A stretch of 64,000 bases of DNA from contig MU119250.1 in NCBI GenBank assembly GCA_014904845.1, positions 124,001 through 188,000 of the forward strand, given 5' to 3'. The notes below the pieces were generated by a model. That model was not told the DNA's origin. It saw only the letters and a program-made list of their open reading frames with translations, and searched no databases. A program made the translations under genes and the position numbers. Origin of the DNA: Acephala macrosclerotiorum (lineage: Eukaryota > Ascomycota > Leotiomycetes > Helotiales > Mollisiaceae). Shown piece after piece: positions 12,055 through 21,591 of this stretch. How positions within the stretch are numbered: the first letter of the stretch is position 1; each line of letters begins with the position of its first letter.

Positions 12055-13951
12055 CTACTTTCTTGCCTTCCCCTTGAAGGTCTTCAGAGGATCAATTTTA
12101 CGCCCACCATTCTTCTTCCTTCCCTTATTCGCCATTCGCGCCTTTCTGATTCTGTTCTCGGTAGTCTTCCTCAAGCCAATAAATCCAACATCCCCAGTGA
12201 GAGCCTTCTTGCCTTCCTTTGGGAGTAGATAATCTGGAATATGCTTCAAATGTGACTGTACTCTGGCTGGGCGAAGCTCGCCATCATGTCGGAGATGGTA
12301 TAGATCTTCCGGGTTCTCTTCGAAATGTCGCTTCAACTTTTCGCTCTTCACCAACTCCTGCCTCAATTCCCGAGTCCTTGCTTCTCTGATTGCAATTCCA
12401 GTAACAGCTCGGAGCGCGTCATTCATTCGATATCGGAAGGACTCCACTTGCTTCATATCGAAGTTGTATGGCTTGACCTCCTTGCCCTTCTTCCCTTGGT
12501 GCTTGATGATTTTCGCTAATACTTTCTCATCGTCCTTCGCAGATTCGATACTTGTAGGCTTGTGTTTCCGGTATTGCTCGGCTGGGATGACAAATGATAA
12601 CGCCATGCCAGTCTGTCCAGCTCGTGCTGTTCGTCCGATTCGGTGCGTGTATGATTTTGATGAAGTAGGCAGGTCGAAGTTCAGTACGCATGCAACATTC
12701 TTGAAGTCGATGCCTCGTGACACGCCGTATTCCTTATCCTTCTTCACCGTCTTTCGCTTCTTCTTCGACGGAGCCTTTTTTCCTTCATCTGCTTTCCCAT
12801 TCGTCGTCGTTGTCGAATCCTCTTCTCCTTCTCCCTCCTTTCCAACATCTTCATCACCTAACACTTCGTGCTCGTCCGATGCAATTATAATATCGTATAC
12901 GTTCTTGTTGAATTCTTCCACCACATGTATTCTCGAATTGACTGGTAACTCTGAGTTGAGAATGCAACTCCTCGTCCCAAATTGTTCCAGAAATAGCTTC
13001 AATCTGTAGCATCGATCGATATCGCCAACAAATATTATGCACTTTCCTTTGACTAACCTCAGCTTGAAGATGACATACGCTAACAGAAATTTCTCCTCCT
13101 CAGCACATCTAAATAAAGTCAGCGCAATACTAGAACCTCCAGACTAGAGAGCTTACTTCACAACATATTGGCTCACGCCTTCGCCTGGTTCTTCGGTTTC
13201 TTCCAACGCTAGTATCTCTGGATTCCTGCAGAACAGTCCTTTCAATGTCTCCACCTCGCTTGTCAGCGTTGCACTCATTAGGATAGTTTGCACACCCTTC
13301 GGCATGATCTTGGCAACATTCTGAAGATCCTCATCATAGCCATATGACAATACCAAGTCTGCCTCATCAATGACCAAATGTGCGAGGTTATTGAGAGACA
13401 GCGCCGAAGAATTCAGATTGACGGATGCTCGTGCGGGTGTAGCGATGACGATGTCTGGGGAGTCGGCTAGTAGTGATCGTTGGACGGCATCGGAGACCTT
13501 TTGTGTGAGATTGATTGCTCGAATATCCTTTGCACAAAACGTCGAGAAGGACTCGACGACTTTGAAGACTTGTTCAGCGAGTTCGCGGGTCGGTACGAGA
13601 ATGAGGGCGGAGGTGCATGGCGTGGAAGATAACTGGGAAGGTTAGCTATGTTTTCATATGCAGCATCTCAAGACCTGCCTGTTTCCGCTTCAAGATTGAG
13701 TGAAGAATTGGCAGCAGATAAGCAGCGGTCTTTCCTGATCCAGTCTTCGCTCTTGCCAATACATCACGGCCCTCCAATGCCAAAGGAATGGCTTTGCTCT
13801 GTATCAACGTAGGAGTTTGGAAGTTTTGCTTCGCAATGCCCTGCAGCAACCGGGTGTCGAGACCTAGAGCTGCAAATTCTGCCTCCTCCTTCTTCTCATC
13901 GCCTGACTGCACCGGGGCAGGTACATCGTTTTCGTCCAACTTTCGTTTCAT
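12055..13951 (-). CDS. DBP9: ATP-dependent RNA helicase DBP9 (DEAD box)
   Basis: Three exons on the minus strand (13951-13679, 13632-13157, 13108-12055), 600 aa, the usual DBP9 length. Helicase motifs appear in order: Q-motif ([16 protein letters not shown]), Walker [24 protein letters not shown], the DEAD-box variant VIDEAD, SAT, and in the second lobe ARGxD-like GVSRGIDF and [11 protein letters not shown] Lys/Glu-rich insert ([16 protein letters not shown]) sits before SRGID, as in other DBP9 proteins, and the C-terminal tail is basic. Known role in yeast: nucleolar factor for maturation of 27S pre-rRNA and 60S subunits. Intron 1 (13633-13678, 46 bp) keeps frame only with a GC donor (CAG^GCAGGT) and a CTAAC branch site; intron 2 is an ordinary GTAAGC-TAG intron of 48 bp. 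Confidence 0.93.
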
Positions 13952-14695
13952 CGTGATGATGCTGTATTGTTCGAATAGGTCGGTGGGATGCAGCGGAGCA
14001 TTTCTTCAGTGGGAATTTATTTCCGCCGCTTCTTACCGCCTCCGAAACAGGTAAGGCGACTCAAACACGTGAGCATCGGTCTACTGAAATTTTGTACTTT
14101 ACCTAGCTCTTGATACCCTCAATCGTGTCAGAGACTTCTGTCAAACATTTGAAGCAAAACATATGAAGAAGATGAGTCAAATGTGGTACCCTGAGGAGCA
14201 TGAATTGGCATTTGATGCTGCTTCACGCTTCACACGTTAGTGCCAGTGCACACGAAGTAAACAAGATGCCCCTCTTGTTCACGAGTGAACAAAGCCACCT
14301 CGAATGCTCTGGAGACAGTGCTACCTGCCCGGGGGAATGCGAGAGATTTTTGGTCGTATCTCCCTGTTTAATCTGCAGAAGCAGTTTCTGTCACGTGTTT
14401 CAGTACGTTTTCTGAGCACATATTGGCTGAGGTAACCACTGTTTTCTTGGATCCTGTTCCAACACTGCCTGTTAAGTTGTTGTTGGGCTACTCCCTAAAA
14501 GTTCTGCTTTGTAAACAATGAATACGGTCAATTGGTTGATTAAGCACTTCTAATTTGACCGCACGCATGTGACCGACGCGCAGCCTCTGCGAACTTTAAA
14601 TAATTTGATTGATGCCCGGCCTACTCTTCCCTTTTCCCCACAAACCCTTCTTCCCCAAAAACACACCAAATAGTTTTGAGACGGAGCCAAGGAAC
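13952..14695. other. divergent intergenic region
   Basis: Shared 5' region of DBP9 (minus) and the small gene at 14696 (plus). Contains CACGTG (14393-14398). No supported gene. Confidence 0.4.
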
Positions 14696-14990
14696 ATGCC
14701 TAAGAAGTCGAAGTCAGGGTACTTGGGTCGTTCCGAACATCCAGGGAGTTCATACTCTGGGAGCTCATACTCTGGCAATCCAGAACGCCGAAGTCACGCA
14801 GATGAACCCAGCAAGCCAGATTCTCCTGTGTATGATTATGTTCCTGACAGTGGGGCTAATTATAAGCAGCGGACCGATGATAGTAAGGCTCCTCTCTTTG
14901 GCTCTCAAAATTCTTATTTTACTTCGAGATCTGACAAACCCACTCGCTGCAGATGGCCAGGCGCATCGAGAATACGGTGGACGACAATGA
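14696..14990 (+). CDS. small protein of the YKQRTD family, copy A (74 aa)
   Basis: Two exons, 14696-14882 and 14953-14990, with a 70-bp GTAAGG-CAG intron at phase 1. I chose the ATG at 14696; an in-frame ATG lies 29 codons upstream but its extension is low-complexity. The protein is hydrophilic, with a duplicated SSYSG and no signal peptide. Its C-terminal half, YVPDSGANYKQRTDD followed across the intron by NGQAHREYGGRQ, matches the product of the gene at 19884-20270 in sequence and in intron position. Without splicing the reading would continue for 29 unrelated codons; the paralogue shows that splicing is right. I do not know the family or its function. Confidence 0.65.
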
Positions 14991-15204
14991 TCAAATATAG
15001 ATAAAGGGCAGAATATGCACTATTTGGGACGAATTGGGATCTCATGGCAGCGAACCGTCTATGTTTTCGGTGAATTGCCAGAAGATTAGTATGTTTGAGA
15101 TCAAATCGAGAGGCATGGCTGAGTGAAGGCATGTATTTGATATCAAGATATTTCGTGATAATGGAGCAAAGGATACACCATGGCGGCCAACGTACTGTGC
15201 CCTC

Positions 15205-16725
15205 TTAACTCACCAATGCCAACAGAACACCTCTCAGATACTTCAAAATCCTGACCACAATAAGCCCGAGAGCCACAATCCCCGGCACCAACATACCCCG
15301 CCAAACCAAAACACTTGACTTAGTTATCCATCTAGACATGCTGATTACCAAGAAGACCTCATTGCCGGAAGCGTCCTTCTGCTTCTGAATGCCCCACACG
15401 ATCCCAACTGCAAATATCGTACCCAGGAGACCTATGAAATTTATGTTCCTCCACCCTACAGTAGGAATGGTAACCATTTGACACATGGCTCGATGCTCAA
15501 CAGGTAATGTATTCTCATATCCCTCATAATTTGCAGCCGTACCTCGTACAAAATCGTAAAGATTGAGTTGCATCCTGGCCAGTGACGTCCGAAACATTTT
15601 CTCTGCTTCAACTTGCCATTGTTTTTCTGCTAAGGGCAACGAGAGCATGTGTGCGATCTTTGCTTGGGCGTCCAAGGCTTCGGAACCTCTGAATTGGATG
15701 GATCCTGGAGATGTCGAGTACTTCAAGGCAATAAGAATGAGCCATGTGACGTACTGCGACTTTGATGAGCCCTTGGCGGACTGTTCATTCAGGAGCGAAG
15801 TGATGTTACTATTGTCCCAGCATCGACCGTTCATGCTCTCGCATATTTGGTACTGGTCCACGCAACCGAGAACACCAGCTCGAGTGGAGTTGTTGTAGTA
15901 AAGATCTGGGCCTGGATACCCGTCTGAGAATTGCGCTTTCGTATGAGCGGGGAATACGACGTCGTCTCGGATGCTGGGATAGAAGATGGTATGAGATGAG
16001 ATGAAGGTCAAAGTTACTGGGTAATAGCCAGCAGTGAACTCATTGAGGGGTTGGTATGGACTTGTGTCTGCCTTTGGATCTGACCAGTGGACGCTAACTA
16101 CAATTAGAATTGTTACTGCTAACGGGATTCGAGAAGCTGCAAACCTCGTAGAGTAACCTTTGATCTCCCAAGAACTTTCTTGAACTGGATTCGCTGATGT
16201 GTACGCACCGAGTGACGGCCCGTACCAGTACTCCCACTGTTTCTCGCCTTGCTCTGAAAGACCTACCCTAACATATTCGTCCCCACTGACTAAAGGCGAA
16301 CAAGTCATTGTCCTTCCAAAATAGTACTGATTCTTGGAATTGATACCCAGGACAGACCCCGAGACCAGTCCAGTACTCAGCCGAACGGATCCATTCTGCG
16401 GCGTGTCGCACACCTTACCCTTGAACGGGCATTCCACCGTACTGACAGCGTATCCGATGCTCTGATTGTAAAATCGATTGCAGCTGTTGACCAAAGGGGA
16501 GGAGCCGTAGCAGTCTGTTGCATACACATTTGCTTCGGCCTCTGCCTTATGTTCGTATTCCAGCGATCCAATTGAGGAGTTCGACTCTACAGACTTATAT
16601 CTGCCGCACTTGTCGAAATTCGAAAGCCCAATTGTATCGGTTGCTAGTCCAGCAGAGACTATCGAAGCTACGATCAGCATGATAGGAAGACCAACGATTA
16701 TCAAAACCATGGCAGCTGTGCCGAG
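15205..16725 (-). pseudogene. fungal multi-pass membrane protein, C-terminal part of a gene split by hAT insertion
   Basis: About 506 codons left of the transposon, ending at a stop at 15205. Upstream it continues in frame with 19040-19455 if the element and one copy of the target duplication are removed: the N-terminal part ends in EVLG, the duplication supplies G-T, and this part resumes AAMVLIIVG. It has a membrane segment at its start (MVLIIVGLPIMLIVASIVSAG), then a long extracytosolic region with N-glycosylation sites and conserved cysteines (CYGSSPLVNSCNRFYNQSIGY, VECPFKGKVC, TMTCSPL), then two or three C-terminal membrane segments. This matches a large, unnamed family of filamentous-fungal membrane proteins. 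A stretch near 16100-16150 could be an unspliced intron. Confidence 0.7.
16718..16725. repeat. 8-bp target-site duplication, left
   Basis: GTGCCGAG immediately before TAGGGTTCT. Partner GTACCGAG at 19040-19047 differs by one G/A transition, consistent with RIP or later mutation. Eight bp is the hAT hallmark. Confidence 0.85.
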
Positions 16726-19039
16726 TAGGGTTCTAAAATTATCTGTAATCTTTAAAAATTAGGTCTAATTAGAAAATTAGAGGGTTTAAAAAGTCAAAAA
16801 TTATTATAATTTAGATAGGTCACATGATTTTCTGCCTTAATTACAAGGTTTTCGCACAGTGAAAACTTTTCAAGTTTTTTTACTCTATTTACTATGATTA
16901 CTTTATTAGCTCTTTATATCAACGCTTAGCTCTTATAATAATTAACGATCAGAAGAATTTAGATATTTGAAAAGAGTTTCATAAGATACACGAAGTAAAC
17001 TAGCATAGAAAAATCAAATCGGTTTGGAAATGCAATTATTGCGCTACTAGCAAAAGAGAGTTTACTGAGAATATTACGACATTTAAAGACTATTTCTTAA
17101 AGTGCTTACAGTATCTAAAGTATATAGATGAAATAAAAAGGGACAATTCTATCACAAAAACTAAAGATCAAGTCTCTTATAAGTAGTCGATTTTTATTGC
17201 CGCTTCTCGAATGTTCAAAGAAAAGCGCGAGAATATCAATTTACAGTTTGCTATAGTATTATATATAGGAAATTTTGCTTTTTGCACATTTTACGCTATT
17301 TGAATAAAGAAATTTCTCTTTAATTTGAACTACGAGACTTGAGAACTACTTATTACTATCGATTACTCTATTAAATATCTCGATCAAACATACAATAAAA
17401 TTAAAAAAATTGTCGATAGTACTTTCGTTTCTCTAATTGCAATTGATCAAAAACTCCATTTTATTCTCGATAAATTTATCGATCGCCGCTCTCATCGTAT
17501 AATCAATCTCTCTACAGTTTTTAAATTATTTGATTCTTTTTTTCTTTAGAATAAAAACTCGAAAAATGCGAAACTCGATACTCAATACTTTATAGACTAA
17601 TTCAAATTCGAGACAAAACTATAAATTAGTAGAAACATGAAAATCATTAGTAATATAATTACAAATACGTGTATTATAATGCGTTTATTTTGAGAGTTTT
17701 ACGAGTAGAGTAAAAAGTTTACGCACGTTGTTTTTGCTTCTTACGATTCTTATAAACTTCAACTAATTATTAAAGATTTATATGAATTAGTATAGTTTGT
17801 ATCTATTTTTAATAGAACTCAATTTATTACTCGAGGCTTTTATAAGATTAAAAAGCAATACGCTATTCTTCGCGAGATTCAAAAAGAGATTTACTACAAA
17901 TAATAAGCTTTTATTCTTTCGATTATAACGCGTTAAAGCACTCAATATTATCTCTGTCAATCGATTCTTAAGAATCGCGAAATACTCGAGAAATAAACAC
18001 TACGCAAAAATACATATATAGGCAAAAACAATTCTCAAAAAGCGTTGATTTTAAACGATATATTCTAAGTACAATTTGCTAAACTCTATTAGTTTATTGA
18101 CTCTATCTACGAAATTCAAAAAATATTTGAATCTACGAAATCTATATTCGATTACGTTATTCTACGCTGGAATAAGATTCTTCAAGAATTGAAAATTATA
18201 GTTTTTATAGTCTTTTCTTTGCGCGATTTTATCGATAATACGTTCAAAGCGCGTCGAAAACTATAATTACGCTCAATTTATACTATAGTAATGTTTCTAT
18301 TACTAAAGAATCGAACGAGAGAAATGAACGCTACTATCGACAATATTATTATAGTCTTTCTTTGGAAACGCTACTATTTAAACGAAAAGAAGAAAACTGT
18401 TCACAAATCTTTCTATTTTTTTCGCTATAAACGCGATAATTTCGATATATTAACAGTTTAAATTTACTGCGATGATTTTACATTTTTCTAGTAGACTTTT
18501 CTTTCTATTAAAAACTATAAATTGCTTATTAGAATAGTAATTACGATTTTTGAGACTTTTACCAATTTCGTAGTTTTCGAACGCGCCTTTTTTTGTATGG
18601 AACTAATTATGAATACTTTGCGAAATCGATTTTTCGTTGAACGAGTTACGAAACTAATTTATATTCATATGAATCAACGCATTTTCGACAATAATACTAT
18701 ATTTGCAGATTAGTAAGAAAGCACAAAAAAAGAGAAAGTGAAATTAGAGAAGTTTTTAACTGAGATGAAAGAAAAAGGGGCAAGAGAAAATGAGAAGAAA
18801 AAAGTCTAGAATAAAAAGAATATCGAGCTGAAGGAGGATAACGACGTAGATATAGAGAATATTCCAATTGCTTAGTAAATTGGCCTTGGTTTGAAGTATT
18901 TTGAATGTTTTTTCCGTTTTTAGACTGCTTTATCATTGGATTCACTTTCCATAAGATTAGAACAGAATCAAAAATTACCTTTAATTTAGAGCTTGAAAAG
19001 TTATTCTAAATTTACAACGCGTTAGAATCCAGAACCCTA
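16726..19039 (+). mobile_element. hAT-family DNA transposon, RIP-decayed copy 2 (2314 bp, complete)
   Basis: Both ends are in view: TAGGGTTCT at the left and AGAACCCTA at the right, short terminal inverted repeats of hAT type, flanked by an 8-bp target duplication. The interior is strongly AT-rich and stop-ridden; the plus strand carries the decayed transposase in the same order as copy 1 (BED finger near 16950-17185, then the body). Copy 1 at 1-2092 is the same element inverted. Both copies sit inside host genes: a GNAT gene for copy 1, a membrane-protein gene for copy 2. No intact transposase remains, so the copies are immobile unless helped in trans. Confidence 0.9.
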
Positions 19040-19047
19040 GTACCGAG
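19040..19047. repeat. 8-bp target-site duplication, right
   Basis: GTACCGAG directly after the transposon end AGAACCCTA; see the left copy at 16718-16725. Confidence 0.85.
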
Positions 19048-19455
19048 AACTTCTATGGTATCTCTTTTTCTATGAGGTGCAGCACGTCCCCCGAGAGCAA
19101 TATTGACAAACCCGCCATTAGGAAGGTTTTGAAGGACAATATCAGTCCGTTCCTGCAGATCTTGAGCGTCTTCAAGAGCAGCGGACTGAACATTGGTCCA
19201 TCGCGATGATATCCTGCGCCACAACCAATTGTATGGACCGATCGTCAGAATGAACATCGGTCCACCAACGGAGGTGATCAAGACAGCAATAGTATTCGTA
19301 AGAATACCGGCCCACCAGTCACTGAGAAGGATCTGATATCCTGCAGGAAAAGAGTAAGAAATGGCAGAATGAATAGGGTCTATCGCTCTCTCACTGTTGA
19401 TCGCAAAGCGATTGTAATCTGTCCACAATCCGTGCTTGATCGAATTGGTTGCCAT
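19040..19455 (-). pseudogene. fungal multi-pass membrane protein, N-terminal part of the split gene
   Basis: Begins at an ATG (19455) and runs about 138 codons to the transposon boundary; the frame then reads a few codons into the element and stops at 19012. It has one clear membrane segment (WWAGILTNTIAVLITSVGGPMFILTI, about residues 47-72), followed by W-R-R-I and a cytosolic helix with ALEDAQDLQERTDIVLQNLPNGGF, a pattern shared by this fungal membrane-protein family. The rest of the protein is at 15205-16725. As the transposon interrupts the reading frame, the gene is taken as disrupted, unless the element is spliced out as an intron, for which I see no good splice sites. Confidence 0.75.
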
Positions 19456-19883
19456 GGTCTTGTTGAGATCATGTAGATCAGATAAATCCGAGAAACCGGA
19501 ACTTTAGGGGCAAATTTCATTTTGAGGCCAATTGACAGGCGCAAGGCAGACTGCAGGGCTCTCATAGGAACCGGGCGCGACGTGCCGCTTCATGCAGGCG
19601 CACCAGACGCTCGGCATTCAACGCAACAGGCGCTGACCAATCTAAGAAGCTTAAAGATAAGTACACACATCCAAATTGCAAAAGAAAACTGCAGATGGCT
19701 TATCTCGAAAGTCGGCGCAACAAATAGCTATTTTGGTGTAACAACTTTATCATCACGTGCTTCCCGGCGTCCAACTGCCAGCGACTATCTTTTCAGAGCA
19801 GGAATATCCCTTTACCATTGTTGAACATGCATGAATATTACATCCGCCCTCAACCTCACCAATAGCAAGTCCTGTGAAGGCTC

Positions 19884-20270
19884 TTACCTCCTCGTTGCCC
19901 GGTTATTTCGCGACCAAGACCCTCCGTAATTGCGATGCGAGTTGCCATCTAGGCGATGTGTAAGCTTAAGACCAGGAGTGGCAAGGAAACTGGACAGTAA
20001 ATGTAGGTAATTCTTAGTGGGAAGCAACTTACGGGAATCCGTCCGTTGTTTGTAGGAGGCTCCACTTGCGGGGACGTATGCCTCGCCTTTGGAGCTTCTA
20101 GCAGGCGCTGAGCTCCCGAGAGCACTTCTGTATCGCTCTACTGCACCAATCTGAGGATTTTCCAGTCGAAAATCGTAGTCGTCCATAGTCTCACCGGTGT
20201 TGTGGCAATGCCACAACCCAGCCTCGTCATACTCCCACTCCTGTCCAGCCTCGTCCACGGCGTATAACAT
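19884..20270 (-). CDS. small protein of the YKQRTD family, copy B (100 aa)
   Basis: Two exons on the minus strand, 20270-20033 and 19948-19884, joined over an 84-bp GTAAGT-TAG intron at phase 1. The start is the ATG at 20270; the longer frame upstream has only a GTG. The N-terminal half is acidic (EAGQEWEYDEAGLWHCHNTGE) with no signal peptide. The C-terminal half, YVPASGASYKQRTDS then HGNSHRNYGGSWSRNNR, matches copy A at 14696-14990, with the intron at the same codon. The two lie on opposite strands around the disrupted membrane-protein gene. Function unknown. Confidence 0.65.
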   Translation of the reverse strand: MLYAVDEAGQEWEYDEAGLWHCHNTGETMDDYDFRLENPQIGAVERYRSALGSSAPARSSKGEAYVPASGASYKQRTDSRKLLPTKNYLHLLSSFLATPGLKLTHRLDGNSHRNYGGSWSRNNRATRR

Positions 20271-21591
20271 CGTATGGATTTCTTCGATGAATCGATATGA
20301 GGAGGTTCTTATAAACCTCGATTCGATGTATCGTGCCGACGGGAAACAGCGACCGGTGAAGCGAACTTGAATGTTAAGAAGAGGCTGTTTGTCGTGAGCT
20401 GCGCAGTCGCGTGCTGTAGCGCAGGCCGGGCACCGCTTAATTGACCAATCTGTAAAGCAAGTGCTTCTCTGCTTTTGATGCAGTCTCCTCAAAACCCCGG
20501 CCACCCAAAAACCCGAAGCTGCAGATGAATACACACGTGGGGTTCAAGCAGCCTTTGCATCACGTGCTTCCAGCTTTCAAACTGCAACTTGTCCGCATGT
20601 CCTTACCATCTCCTCCTGCTACTTGTAACATTTCTTTGGTCATCACCCTCGACTAGAGGTCAATACCGTGAGGCTTTCAAGAACTCATCTCCTCTAGAGA
20701 AAGAAACCCCCCCCCCAACAAAGACTGAATGGCAATAAAGGGGTGAAAGCAGGCACAGAAGACCTCATCGCAAGAAAATAGAGGTCAACAAAACAAACTT
20801 GATGGGTAAGATGCAGTCATACTAGAATTTCTCTTGATCGAGTGATGTTAACAGTGAGATGTGCCCGTTGTGTTGAAGTGGAGGGAGATCTGGTCTTGAA
20901 AAGTACTGGGATAGCCAGCCCTCAGCCGACATCTAGGCTAGCCCCTTTTCTCGGTGATATCCCCGCATTTCGTTCCCTCGCCTCCCGCAAGCTAGGTATT
21001 CATGCAACCCTTTGCGACCCTGGTTTTACGTTGCAATCATTCTACATCTGTCTTAGCAGTACCGTCTGACCGTCTGAAGTTCAGGAGAGTCGATTGTAAC
21101 GTTACGCCAAGCATGCGGAAGTCGCGTGTGAGGGTCTTCCAAGCAGCTTCCCAAAGCACGAAAGTGGGATATAGATATCTGAGGTCCACAAGTTCTTCGA
21201 CTACTTTCCCCGCAATTATCCATCCTTGCCATATACTGTACTCGCAGCTATCTTATCCGAGCGCCGGCGAGCACACCAATCGTGCGCGATGGATCGATCA
21301 AACCACTTGATGGTGCTGGTTCCAAGGCCATGGTCGAAAGATGCGCGTGGTCGCTGCATGCAGTTCACGATAGAAGGTGGCACAGGCGAGGGGCAAAGTG
21401 AGATAATCTGATAGGCAAGAGTTCCGACGTCCACTTTGCGGATAAGTGCGAAATGCTGTTACTTAAAATACGGTGATCCCCATCCTGGAAAAATACCATT
21501 GTGCTTTGCAGCGACTGCGACTCTCGACGCGCTTTGTTATATATACGATATACATTGAGATCGTCGAGTTGGTTCTCGGGGTTCTGCAATC
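20271..21591. other. divergent intergenic region
   Basis: 1.3 kb upstream of both copy B (minus) and the oligopeptide transporter (plus). It contains a poly-C tract (20708-20717) and several GTGATG/CACGTG-like words but no supported gene. Small frames at 20842-21434 lack motifs and overlap on both strands. Confidence 0.4.
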
